From contig JAAXNY010000008.1 in NCBI GenBank assembly GCA_013420905.1, positions 682,001-746,000 on the forward strand: 64,000 nucleotides of DNA. Reading direction: 5' to 3'. The position numbers and the translations under genes are program-made. How positions within the stretch are numbered: the first letter of the stretch is position 1; the number at the start of each line of letters is the position of its first letter. The DNA comes from Collybia mongolica. Taxonomy: Eukaryota > Basidiomycota > Agaricomycetes > Agaricales > Clitocybaceae. The notes beneath the pieces were generated by a model. That model ran no database searches and was not told the origin of the DNA. It saw only the letters and a list, made by a program, of their open reading frames with translations. Below, piece by piece: positions 23,700 through 35,699 of the stretch.

Positions 23700-26568
23700 A
23701 TGCAAGCTGCATCAAAAAAATCAACAATCTATGCACTCGATAAGAAGATCTGCTCTGCAATTGAGGCTGGAACGTACGAGAACGCGCACAAGGGAATATG
23801 GCGCGAGGTCAAAGCCGTGAAGGCCATCCTGAATGAATCAGTGGCAGAATATGGAGATCTCTTCATTCTGACATACATTCATGCAGCTGTCAAGAAAGAG
23901 CCACTTCTGATCCTTGCATCTCGGCTACCAAATATATTAAAGAAATGGGCTGAAGGTCATGAACAAGGTGAGTTATACAGTATTATCTGTGAAAATCCAA
24001 ACAAACATTGCTGTTACAGAAAAGGATAGTGAAGGCAGGGACCAAACCGAGGCCACTGGTATGGGCATCAAGCTGGGAAAGTCCACCGTTGAGGTCGGAA
24101 AGAATGTGGAGGAAGGCCGAATCCAAGGAGAATTGGAGGCCGTTTGGCACTTCATGCCCGAACGGCCTGTCGGATTGGTTGCAGAAGGCCAGTCTGATAG
24201 TGTGGCTGCCTGGCCCTCAGCAGCCAAATGGCCCATCGGATTGAGCGGCCAACAGCAACCGGGTGCTGCAGAAGGCCAGTCCAATAGCGTGGCCGCCCGG
24301 CCCTCAGCAGCCAAACGGCCCATCGGATTGAGTGGCCAACAGCAACTGGGTGCTGGTCAAACCAAAACCAAATGGCCTGCCAGACGTCTTGGGGAAAGTA
24401 AGTCCGATAGTGTGGCCGCCCCAACCTTGGCGGCCAAACGGCCCATCAGATTGGGTGGCCGACGGCCACTTATTGCCCGGCAGCCAGTAACTCCCCGCGA
24501 TCTGTGCCACGAAGATGTGAGTGCTGGCCCGTCACATCAACGCCATTCTCCCCCCCCAGCAAGGACCATCCCTCCTAGTCACCTGAGTGGTGATATCAGC
24601 ATGGATGTTGATCGCCCACCCACCCACTCATTCAAGGAGCTTTCTGAGGAGTCATCAAGTGAATATGAAGATCCACCTGCTGGAGACAGTGATGAGGAAG
24701 ATGAGCAAGAAAATTTCATGGATATTGAAGAAAGCGTGCCCCAGCCCAGCAAGAGATGATGTCCCGCAAAGCCCCGGCCTCGGCGCTTTGCCCAGCGAAT
24801 GGGTCAGTACTATGCCGAGCCATGTATGGTTTGTTCCCGGCGAAACATTCAATGCGAGAAAAGGGTCCATGGTGGTGCATGTGTTGCATGTTATGAGTCT
24901 AAGTCAAAGTGCATGCACAGTGGGAGTAGGGGTGGCAGACACCCAAAACAAATGGCACAAACAGGGGATTCAGAAGGGGGTACTGAGGGTGAGCAAATGG
25001 AACCAGCCCCCAAGTGGGTAAGGACGGCCAAACGGGTCCCAGCAAGACCTGGCACACCTTCTCTGGAACAAGAGGCCAACAGCAATTCCACAGACAGGTG
25101 GCGGAGGGCTCGTTGAGCAGAAAAACGTAAGTCTTCTCATTCCTTGAACATTAAAGATTGGATTGACATCTTGGATTGCAGGCCCAGCACGGCCGCCGGC
25201 CTCAAAAGGGCCGCTGGCCACAGGCCAATCCTTCCCAAGCCGCCGTACTCAGAACCAACTGGCCGACATGTCACTTGCTGAGGCCACAACATGACTAAGG
25301 GCCGTAACAACACAAGTTGGCTCACTTTTTGAAGGCACGGACAACCAACCAGGCTTAGGAGATGTACCTAGCATCCTTGGTGATGCCATTGCACAACTTG
25401 ACTTGCTGACGGCCCATGTCCAAAGCCTGACGAGTCTGTACTGTGATATTGCTGGATATCTAGGCCTCCCTGTGGAAGGCATTCCAGCTGAACCCAGCAA
25501 ATATCATGATATCAGGCGGCCAATTATTGTGCAGGATGTTCGCAACCCAGTCCCAACAAACGAGTGGATGAGTGCATATATGCAATTTGCTGGAGAGTAT
25601 AATGATGATGATGAATGGTACAAACATCTCGCAACACAAAAGGTCAGGGCGCGATGGGCAGAAGACAGATACAACAACCTCCCACTGTCAATACCCATAC
25701 CCAATCCGCCCCCTGTCAGCAATGTCGCCACCTCGTCTGATCTGCCTGCCCTGGTCAGAATGGCCAGCCACCCCAATTTGCCCGGTGCAGCTGATCCAAC
25801 TACCCCCAGCCTGCCCAGTAATGTCCACTCTGCCACCATGTCCCCTGAACCATCCCCTGCCATAAATCCATTCCCGGCCATGGGTCCAACTAGCCCTGGC
25901 AATATTAATCCGGCCACCCCCACTCGTCCAAACACTCCGGCCAATCCGGCCACCCCCACCAATCCATCCGGCCACCTCAACTTGCCCACCCGTGCAAATA
26001 CTCCAACCGATCTGGTCACCCCTACCAATCCACCCCACCCCATCAGTCTGGCCCCAACCCCTCAGACCAATCCATCCGGCCACCCCAATCCATCCGGCCT
26101 CGGCAATCCGTCCGGCCTCAGCAATCCATCCGGCCACCCCAATCCGGGTACGGCCACTAGAGAGTTAACGGCCCCCAATCCAGCCACAGCCACTGGAGAA
26201 CTCGCGGCCACTGAAGAAATAACGGCCCCCAATCTGGCCACGGCCACTGGAGAAATAACGGCCCCCTTGGATGAAGACATGATGCCAACTGACTCTGTGG
26301 CACCACCCTACCCTATCCCATTGTGCAGCTCATCCCTGCAATGCCAGCCACATCACAGGAAGTACAATCTGGCCCACAATTGCTTCTTCCCCCACCCACG
26401 GATCCCTTGCCAACATCCCCAAGGCGTTCTCCTCGCATCCGTGCCAGAAGTATCAGCCCTCTACCAGCTGAGGCAAGCCAGATTCAGCCATCACCCCAAC
26501 CTAACAAGCGGCCTTGGAGGAACAGCAGTGGGGAGTCATCATCAAGCAAAAAGCAAAGACAAGGATGA
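23700..26568 (+). pseudogene. KDZ cargo gene with Zn2Cys6-like cluster, interrupted by three in-frame TGA codons
   Basis: Exon 1 (23700 to about 23968) starts MQAASKKSTIYALDKK and joins in phase, across an intron ending ttacag at about 24019, to EKDSEGRDQ. There follow three or four repeats of the SDSVAA/PSAAK/PIGL/GQQQ type (24190-24480) and an acidic Ser-rich stretch. Near 24820 a cysteine pattern of C-x2-C-x6-C-x8-C-x2-C-x6-C begins at CMVC, the spacing of a fungal Zn2Cys6 DNA-binding cluster. The next exon carries Pro/Asn-rich repeats (PATPTNPSGH type, 25900-26150), and the tail at 26323-26568 ends in basic RSPRIRARS and KKQRQG segments, perhaps nuclear targeting. The same frame is cut by TGA at 24757, at about 25114 and near 25292, and shifts at about 26310-26325. 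It may once have been one DNA-binding protein. Confidence 0.55.
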
Positions 26569-26678
26569 GATTTTTCTTGGGCTCAGAGTACAAACAATCT
26601 TGCATGTGTTTAGAATTATCATCTTCTGTAGATAGCCACATCTTGTTATGTACTACATATTGGCGCTAATTTAATCTA

Positions 26679-28967
26679 TCAGTCTACTCTTGTTTTCTTT
26701 TGCCTTTGCCTCCTGGGCAGAGATGTATATTTCATTGCCTCTTGAATGGCTAGTGCATCCGAATTAATCACCCTCCATGGCAATGATTTCTTCTTGGAAG
26801 GCATCACATGAGGCTGATGGGTGGGATGCTTATCCACCTCAGGTATATTGACTAGAATTGATGCCGGCAAAGGCCGACTGACTGACTGTGATGGTGGTTC
26901 TGGTAAGGGTGGCTGAGGCGGGTTGGCCCCGGATACATTGGCTGAAGGAGGCTGACTGACTGACTGTGCCTGTGGTTCCGGGAAGGTTGGCTGAGGCTGA
27001 CTGGCCAAAGGAGATAGCTGAGACCCCATGCCTCCTTGTGCTTCAAGTAACATAGGGTCAATCGGAATGTTCTCTGGCAATGCCTCAGGTGTAGATACCT
27101 GATTGGCCGGACCCACAGCCACATGCTGAATTACAGGAGCTGTAGTGCCAGGATATGGGGGGGTTGTGTTGGATATAAAGTACAGGGGTTCTCCATCATT
27201 TGGACCATTGATAGGGATTCCTTCATGGAAGAAATAACTCTCACCCACCATGGCTGCCGGATTGGGTATGGTAGCCGCCGGATGTATGGCCGCTAGATGT
27301 ATGGCCGCTGTATCTGTGGCCACCTGATTGATGGGCTTTGTTAGAACCTCCTTCTTCTTCCCAGACTTCCTGCAATTTAATGGCTTTTTCTGTCCCTTTC
27401 CTCTCAAGGAAGTAGGGCATGCATCTGGATACTCAGCCTCTAAATGTAAGCCTCCACGTTCAACATTTGAAAACCGGAATGCTCTGGCGGCACCAAACTG
27501 TACTTGGCATTGATATATATGTTCTAAAACTTCAATAATTTGTTGCTTTCTCATGTTTTGTGGATCATTGATTTTTGCACCTGCTGGCAAATACTCCTCA
27601 GCAATAAACAACTCTGGACTTAATGCAAGTTGTTGGTAGGGGACATGTGTGGTACAATTATTGGTGGCAAGTTCTGTGAATAATAGGTGGAGTTTAATAT
27701 CCAGCTTCTGTTGAATATTACGCACTGTAGTGATAGCTCCAGTAGTGCCGTAGCAGATCAGTGAGTTGTAATTTTTTGAGTACTGTTGAATTGGTTATGG
27801 GTGGCAACTCTGGGAAGGTGTTTGGCACTTTGATTTCCAATTCAGATGGGGTAGGTTCAATGTTTGACCCACCACCAGACTTTTCCCGCATGCGAAGTGT
27901 TTTGACATAGTCCATCAATTTGCGTTTCAATTGTGTAACAAGGTCCTTCTCCACCTCCACAAATGTTGGATGATCTACACCCACCTCCAAGGCCATTTGG
28001 TCATTCCTTGTTGCTACTAGTTAGTGAAAGGTGACTGACATGTGGACTTCACCTACACATCAACAATGAATTTTCCATCTGTAGTCCGGTAGGCCATGAA
28101 AGTAAGAGTCAACATTCCCATTTCTAGGTATCTCTCTGATGCCCATTGCTGGACCCGCTTGTCTCCCTTTTTCCTGGCCAATCTAGACAACAGGTGAGAA
28201 AGAGCAAATATACATTCTGAACCTGATGTGGATTGGCCGTGTGCCTTGGCTCAGATGGGCCGAAGTGGTGACGGATTGGAAATGGCCATCTCATTTGCTT
28301 GCCGAGGCCATCTCGGATTGGCTCCGATGTGCCAAGATGGATTTGACATGGCCGTCTCGGATTGGCACAGATGGGCCAAAATTGATGGCAAACAGTACTC
28401 ACTCACTTTGTTTCACAGCATCATAGCCCTCCATCTTCACCTCTTTGATTTTGTCCCAAACATGGTTACGTTCCTCTTCATCCATCCTTTCATACACTGC
28501 CTTTGCTGCCCTGGTTCGATTCTGAAACACTTGCTCGGCACTTAGTTCGCCTTCCAATCCAAGCATTTCCTTGACCTCCTTGCAAACTTCTTCCCAATGG
28601 AGCCTCCAAACCATATCCAATCACTTGACATTGATTGTTGGGTTTGGCAATGTAAAATTTGATTTTGTTCACCAATTGTTTGAAATCCAAGTTGCAAGGC
28701 TCTATGTTCATTGTTAGCATTGATAATGCTTGATAAATGCCTTGACATTACCCTTGCTCGCATTACCCTATCATCTGCATCACTGACTAACTCGCCACGT
28801 GTTTCCCAAAAATTGAACATGGCTGGTAAGATCTGAGACCTTAGGACATTTGCTCTACCTGCTTTGTCTACTTGCAAGAAGTACTGGTCCTTAAATCCAT
28901 CAAGCACCTGGCGTTCCTCAGCTGTGTATAAGGAATCTTTACGTGCTTTATGGGGTGACATTGCCAT
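26679..28967 (-). CDS. Uncharacterised basidiomycete family protein carried by the KDZ element
   Basis: This is a multi-exon gene. Exon 1 (from 28967) reads MAMSPHKARKDSLYTAEE and on to MFNFWETRGE. Exon 2 (about 28615-28405) has VWRLHWEEVCKEVKEMLG and TRAAKAVYERMDEEER. Exon 3 (about 28190-28060) has ARKKGDKRVQQWASERYLEM and FMAYRTTDGKFIVDV. Exon 4 (27996 to about 27720) has VGVDHPTFVEVEKDLVTQLK, and the last exon (27725-26679) is a long Pro/Gln/Ser-rich region with a basic tail SKKKSLPWR...RRQRQKKTR. The ordered blocks match a family I recall as widespread and multicopy in Agaricomycetes, with no known function. Its position between other transposon genes suggests some of that abundance is transposon-borne. 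Confidence 0.6.
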
Positions 28968-29291
28968 TGTTGAGATTGATCAGGAAAATAGAATGGAAGT
29001 GCTAGATAAAGAAATACCAGATGGGCTCCATGATGAATTTGTATTTAAGCAGCACTCCACATGGCCAGGATGGTCAGGAGACCCATTCAATGCCATTCCA
29101 AAAAAAGAAAAGATAACATGTGGTGATGATCAAAAGATCATCTGCTAATCAATGATATGATGGTGCCCCATGATCAACTAACTAGTCCCAGACCGGTTTG
29201 GATTATGGGCTCTGATCATCCCAGATTGATGAACAAGATTATCCCGTCAAATATATAGAACATCCCTCATGGGGGATTCCTTTGGATTCAA

Positions 29292-32200
29292 ATGTCCTAT
29301 CCACCTGCAAAAAAGAGATGTACCAAGAAAAATGCCCTGCATGAAGATGATGACCTTGCAGTAGATGTTGTCACTCTGGAATGTGTACAGGTCAAATCCA
29401 AGAGAGGCATTACCGAAAAAAAGGTGCAGGTACCACTGCGACCTGAAATACATCATGGAGGGGATTCAGATATATATCAGGTTGGAAACATACCTGAAGC
29501 TTTTTCCAGTGGTGTTTCCTATGAAAACAATCCAGAGGATAGCCATTCAATGCCACCAGCAGCAGAGGTGAAGGTAGGAGTGTGATTTAAGGAGTTGCCA
29601 CCCTCTGATACCTGGCAGAACCAAGCATTCTACCTATTACAACAAGCCAAACAGTGGGAAGACATGTTGCAAGCATTGCTTGCACGCAAATCTTTGCCAG
29701 AAGGGCCGTGCAATGTGTGTGCCAAACAGCACGCTCAATGGCATTGTCGTGACTGTGATCAGAGGAAAATAATGTGTTGTGGGTGCTTCCGGCAGCACCA
29801 TAAAGAAAACCCTTTGCATCGAGTTCAATATTGGACGGGGACATATTTCCGGGATGCCTCACTTTGGGAGGCCGGCGGGTACATGTTGGTGGGACATATG
29901 AAGGGCCCTGAAATATGTGATAGCCTTAGAAGACAGCTGGAAATGCTGGACAGACTTGAGGAAGCTGCTGATACTGCAGAGCAACAAAGGTTATGTGGGG
30001 ACAGTGTTAGCACCTCGGCCATGCCGATGGCCGATCATTCCATTGTGGCCAGTCAATCCAATGAGGCAAGTCAATCCGTTATGCCAAGTCAATCTGATAT
30101 GCCAAGTCAATCTGTTGTGCCGAGCCAATCCGCTATGCTGAGTCAATCCGTTGTGCCAAGTCAATCCGTTGTGCCAAGCCAATCCGTTATGCCAAGCCAA
30201 TCCGTTATGCCAAGTCAATCCGATATGCCAAGTCAATCTGTTGCACCAAGTCAATCCAGTTCAGCTCCTACAACAGCCACTGAATTGGATGATCCAGTTT
30301 GGACAGAGTTCTTATCATGGCAAGAAAGTGGTGTCAACACTGATGATGCAGACAAGGATGCCATACTTGAGGAGGATGATGATGAACCCATTCCTGAGGA
30401 GGTACTGGATTTCTTCTTGCCTTCCATCCCACTGCAGCCCAATGAACAGAGTCAAACAACACGGCCATCAAATGAAAGACAGACGGCCAATCTGACATCA
30501 GCTCCACCAGCCAAACGGCCACCACGGCATGATGCTTTGAACAATCCATATATTCGTGTGGTTCATACAAATGGAATTCATCATCTGGCACTCGTATGCT
30601 GCTCTTGCCAAGGACCAGGCTGCCTGCCAATGGACCTTGTGTTCTCTGGTTTGATGCCAACAACTTTTGACACAATCCGATCCGTATTTACTCTGGCTGT
30701 GCTCGATAATTTCCGGTTATGCAGCCTTGAGTTGAAGGCTTCAGCATATCAATATTTTCAGCTCCTCAGACACTATACTCTACCTATGGCACCATCAATG
30801 GTACCCAATTTATATCATGAGCTGCAAAGGCTTTCTCGTATTTGGCAGTGGATGAAGAAGTTGAAGTGGGCCGGATTCGGCCATGGAAAGGCCGATCCGA
30901 AGAATCCGGCACCAGGTGAAATGGCCATATTTTGTCCTACCTGCCCACAACCCGGAATTAATCTTCCTGAAGATTGGAAAATGGATGAGAACCGGTAAGA
31001 TATATAAACATTGATAAATGCATCTTGTCTCATTGTCTAAATTGATCCAGTTGGGTCTATCGGCCCTCCCTCACTGCTAATGGCAACTTTAAGGCTGACC
31101 ATGTGCGGCAGAAGGGCAATGCAAAGGATGTATGGTTATCAGAGGGTGGGGGGATGATGGCAAAGACAGAATCTTACAACAATTTTTTACATTCAGCCAA
31201 GGAACGTCAAACAGTAAGCCCTCCAAATATCTGCAAAGACTAGTGGCTGAATGTGGCAAATGGACAGAAAGCACCATGTGAAAACAGGTTTCGAGCTGTT
31301 GAACAGGCACTCCTTTCATCCAAAGCTTGTGATATTACAGGAATTGTGGCCATTGCATGTGCCCGCCATGGATGTTTTGTGCCAAACAGTATTGCTAACC
31401 TATACAAAGGTGAACAGCAAAAGAACGTTGATTGGTCCTTCCTGACAGCTCTCAAAATCTTGAAAATTGATCCGGATCAAGGGGTGACATTCATATATGA
31501 CATTGTGTGCCAATATTGGGTCCATTTATACTGGCGGATTGGTAACCTGCTGCTGGCCAGAATGGAAATTGACCCAGCCATTGGCTTATTCCATGTTCAT
31601 GAACACAAGGAACAATGTTTTTTCTGGTATGCAACCTCATTTATAAAGGGAGCTGGAATGGTTGCAGGCAAAATACTAGAGTCATTATGGGCAGGGCTGA
31701 ATGCTGTTTCACCAGCAATGCAAACAGCGACACTGGCACATTGGGCAGAAATGATGGATGATCATGTCACAGATTCAAATCACAAGAAAGCCTTGAACAT
31801 GGGTGTGTCCATTATTGGAGGGAAATAACTATGTCCTAATGATGTCCAGTGCCCTCATTGTGCAACCGGTTTCAAGAGGCCGTTGACATGTCAAAGAATA
31901 CTGATCTATATTTCAAGAACATGACAGAAGGAATACCAGTGGAGAACACAGAGGAATGGGAACAGGAAATTGCAAGGGCCGAGGAACAGCATTGTTTCAA
32001 TCCGGCCATGATGGATATTCTTGCAACACAGAAAGTCAACCTAGGCTCAGAATCAGATGTGGCCACCATCGGATTGCAATCCGTCACCAGCCAGGCAGAC
32101 AAGTGGATACAGCTAGCACTTAGTGTTGAAGCACAGCAGTGAGTGGAGAGTTTGCTTCACAAAAATAATACACTCATTGCAATAACAGGCTTGATTTGCA

Positions 32201-33225
32201 AGAATGGGTTTGCTGCCTCCGGAAAGACCCACGGGAGGAGGATCGGCAGGAGGTGGAATGGCTTCGGCATCTCTTAACAGCATTGATGGAAAATTTAGAT
32301 GCACTCAAAGAAGAAGTTTGCATTGGCTCTCACAATCTACACCCATATGAAGACAGTGACATGCTGGGTTACTTCGAGAATATTGACGGTGCAGATGTGG
32401 ACCATATGGATCCCAACCCGCCAGCAGGCACAGATAATGGCCTAGATGAGCCTGCTATAATACCACCAGAAGAAAGGGTGCTATCCATGCCATCAACAAG
32501 TCTGCCACATGGCCATTTGTACTGTGCATTGGAACTTCAGCAACAAAAAGAGTTGGCCAACCAGCATTTGTCGGCCCTGCGTGCCGCAATTGCAGATAAA
32601 TCATTTCAGTACTCACATGTCATGCGAGCAGCACCACAAAAATCCATCACAACACAGTCTAGAAAGCAAATTTCAATGCTTAACAATGAGATTGCATCTT
32701 ACTGCCATGCCTATACCCGGTGCCAATCGGCCATTGTCCAGCTTGGTGCCGATGCCACTACCCTTCAACAATTTCAAGTGCTGCTCAAGGATGATTTGAA
32801 AAGCAGCACTGCCATTCTGGACCCTAATAGACCTGGGTTGACAACATTGAGGTTATCATGGATTTGGCAAGGACATAATCCAAGTAATGGGGACTCGGAT
32901 TCACTGCTTGAATGTGAGCATACTTCTTTCATGACCTTTATGGATCTCTAACACTGATTTAGTTAATCATGTACACTGGCTTTGTGCCCGTGGACACAAG
33001 CTGCAATGGAATGAAGAAGCTATTCTAGTTGGTTATGAGATGGAATGGACTGTCCGATATTACCATTGGCAAATCAATGTGTGGAATGAAAGAGAGGTGG
33101 ATACCAATAATTCGCTGGGTGCACGCTCCTATGCTGCGCGGAAAGCGGCCACCTGGCGGGCCATGGCCGTGGCCGCACAACGGCAGTTTCAGGCCGTCAA
33201 TCCAGCCTTTCCATTGATCATGTGA
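29292..33225 (+). CDS. KDZ transposase with N-terminal CxC2 cysteine cluster
   Basis: Seven exons can be joined in phase to about 1,230 codons: 29292-29573; 29619 to about 30993; about 31050-31211; about 31242-31802; 31850-32141; 32189 to about 32912; and from about 32962 to the stop at 33225. The N-terminus holds the KDZ-associated cysteine cluster (CNVC, WHCRDC, CCGC, HHKENPLH, then W-x-G). Next is a tandem [VM]PSQS repeat tract (30045-30255) and an acidic linker. The KDZ core follows: HHLALVCCSCQG, FCPTCPQPGIN, TGIVAIACARHGCFVPNS, YDIVCQYWVH, GLFHVHEHK, GAGMVAGKILESLWAGLN and VPSLCNRFQEAVDMS. The C-terminal domain has LSWIWQ and VHWLCARGHKLQWNEE. Enzyme role: cut-and-paste transposition. 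Some usual acidic positions are changed (see findings), so activity is doubtful. Confidence 0.88.
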
Positions 33226-33395
33226 TGGAGCAGAAGATGGTTTACATGAGCACAGTGGCCGCCCAATGAAATGTTTAGGCTGCTGGGTTGCGACTATGGC
33301 CACCGCACGGAAGCTTTAGGCCGCCGGGTTGGGACTGTGGCCATCCCACGGCACTTTGGGGCCGTCAATCCGGCTATTCCATTGGTCATGTGATG
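33192..33395. repeat. Degenerate direct repeats after the transposase stop codon
   Basis: A 36-bp string starting GGCCGTCAATCC and ending TCATGTGATG occurs at 33192-33227 (its first part is the end of the transposase coding region) and again at 33360-33395 with a few mismatches. Between them is a second repeat pair with about 48-bp period (TTTAGGC...GGTTG.GACT.TGGCCA) at about 33270 and 33318. Confidence 0.75.
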
Positions 33396-33488
33396 CATAC
33401 ATAAGCGACCTGCCCGTTCAATAATTAATTTTCATTGATCACTTTTTGATAAACTCTCCTTATCATTGTGCACTGATTCTATCCCATA

Positions 33489-35592
33489 ATGCCCAAATCC
33501 TTCTTTACATTGTTTGACCCCCTAGCAACTCACAATACAGGTGATCCAATTGATAAACAGGATGATTTACAAGCTATTGTTTTCTATTGCGAATCACGGT
33601 TCCGGGCGGCTTTACCTGCTATTGCCCGGGCCTCCAGTGCTGCCCGGCAAGCATTGCAGGTAAATCTTTTCAAGGAATTGGTATGTGGCAGTCATATTGC
33701 ACTCAGCTACTCAAATCTCATGGGAACTTTAGGATTTTGTTCTGGCATGTATCAGATCAGCTACGGCCACTGGCCACATCCTAATCATCCCAGTCCTTGT
33801 ACGATCGCTTGCCGCTGCTCAGTCCCTCACATCCCAAAATCAAACTGTTTTTGAGTACTCAGAAAATTTCAAACTATTACTTGATGCCAGCACTGAATAC
33901 AATGATCCCACAAGGATCATTGCAAAATATCAGCTATCTTGGTGGGAAGGCCAGGCAAAAGTAGCATCTGAATCTCGCTACATCAATAAGACAACAATCA
34001 CTGAGGCACTCCGGTTTGATACAAAATACCGGCCTAGACATGTCCCATCTGCCTCACAATCCGCCTTTACCTGGCTGGACACGGCCAATCGCCGGCCAAT
34101 CGGCCCACCTGCAGACCTTTATGTCCGTGGTCTACTGCATTGGATTGATGCTCATTTAATATCACAACATGCACACAATAGGCTCACCATACACCGAGCT
34201 TCTGGCTTCAATGAGCTCTTTGAAGCCGCTGTTCAGAAAGAGACTGAATCCGACTTCCAGGACAACCCTTTGCCAATGCAGCAACAGCCTACACTCGGCA
34301 CAACTATCGCAGATACAGCCCGTGCTGAACAACACTGGCTAGAGGAGGCGCCCCTCCTGAAGTGGACTGCTGGTGTTAGTCTGTCTGTTGAAGATGTCTG
34401 GGGGCTGGTACGGCCCACTGATCGCAACCTTGAAGGACCACATTCCAGCTATGATGGTAGCCTGGTCTCTAGTGCAGAAAGTGGCAGTTATTCCGAGGCT
34501 GATGAAACACTTCCTAATGACATGTGCTTTGGTGAACTTAGTGAGGATATTCGGCATCCACCAGAGTTACCACCCAATGAAATACCAGTTCACTTCTCTC
34601 TCTGGCCTTTGAGGTTTGGGAAATCGGGCCACACAGGCAAGATTCCATCTGGACAGCTCCCAGTGCACACTCCTGGGGCACGTGAAGAGGGGCCACAGGT
34701 ACCAGCCTCCATCATTGTAGATGGTGACAATGCTGGTGATAGAAGGAAGGCCGTTCCACGTGGCTGGCGGCCTGGCCCGGCCACTTCTGGCTGTTCGGCA
34801 GTTAGCACCCCACCATCTGCCTCCAACATCCAAGCTATGGGATCAGCTGAGCACGGTAGCCCTTCCACCCCCAAGTCTCTATTTGGTCACATCTGGCCAG
34901 CGCCAGCAGTGCCATCTCTTTGCTCACCCGCCGGCCGCCAATCCAACGGCCAATCGCATGGACATGCCGCTGTCTTGGAAGCCGCTGACATTAATTTGAT
35001 ATCTTCACATAGTGGCATGTTCACATCAAGCAAAAATGCTGACATGGCCACAACATCATTGGCCAGGGCGGCCATGAACAAGGTATCATTGACTGATGCG
35101 GGTACTACGGACTCCACTTCACTGGACATAGCTAAAGGGGCCGTTGCCATGATATCATCCGATGATGAAGGCAGTGCCCGCTCTGCTCAGGCAGACATTG
35201 CTCTGATATCTTCAGATGAGGGTAGTATGGACTCCGATGGGCCCATAGCTGGGGCAGACATTGCCTTGATATCGTCTGATGAAGAAGGTAGTGCTGACTT
35301 CACTCAGGTGGACATTGCCCTGATATCGTCAGATGATGAGGGTGGTACGGACTACAGTGGGGAAGAAGGTAGTGCTGACTTCACTCAGGAGGATGTTGCC
35401 CTGATATCGTCGGATGATGAGGGTACAGACTACAGTGGGCCAGCCATAGCCAGGACAGACATTGCCCTGATATCATCAGATGATGAGGGCAGTGCAGGTG
35501 CAGCAGGAACTCTTGTAGTTTCAGGTCCATTCAATGCTGAGTCCTTTCCATTTGTTACTGATGACTGGCTTTCATCCACTGGTTTTGAATGA
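33489..35592 (+). CDS. KDZ cargo protein with tandem SUMO-interacting-motif-like repeats
   Basis: The start MPKSFFTLFDPLATHNTG gives an N-terminal region with no recognised fold. The reading appears to change frame at about 33660 and about 33785 (GMWQSYCTQLL in one frame, then TVFEYSENFKLLLDASTEYN in another), which could mean introns or frameshifts. From about 33800 one frame stays open to 35592. It includes KYQLSWWEGQAK, WLDTANRRPIGPPADLYVRG and a low-complexity middle part. The C-terminal 200 residues (34980-35500) contain one degenerate and six good copies of [IV]A[LM]ISSD[DE]EG, each about 12-30 residues apart. A hydrophobic core followed by Ser and acidic residues is the form of phospho-regulated SUMO-interacting motifs. 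The protein ends WLSSTGFE. It lies just inside the right terminal repeat. Confidence 0.55.
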
Positions 35593-35699
35593 GCCAATCC
35601 TTGTCTTTGTAGCCTAGTATATCTATCCTCTTTGCCTACCAATCTTTACATTATTTATGTATTTTGTTGGTCCTTAAAGATGAAAATATGAACCTCAAT

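Noticed and set aside
25504..26137. Glycine- and tryptophan-rich minus-strand frames
   Set aside because: They are antisense reading of the Pro/Asn repeat exon of the KDZ cargo gene.
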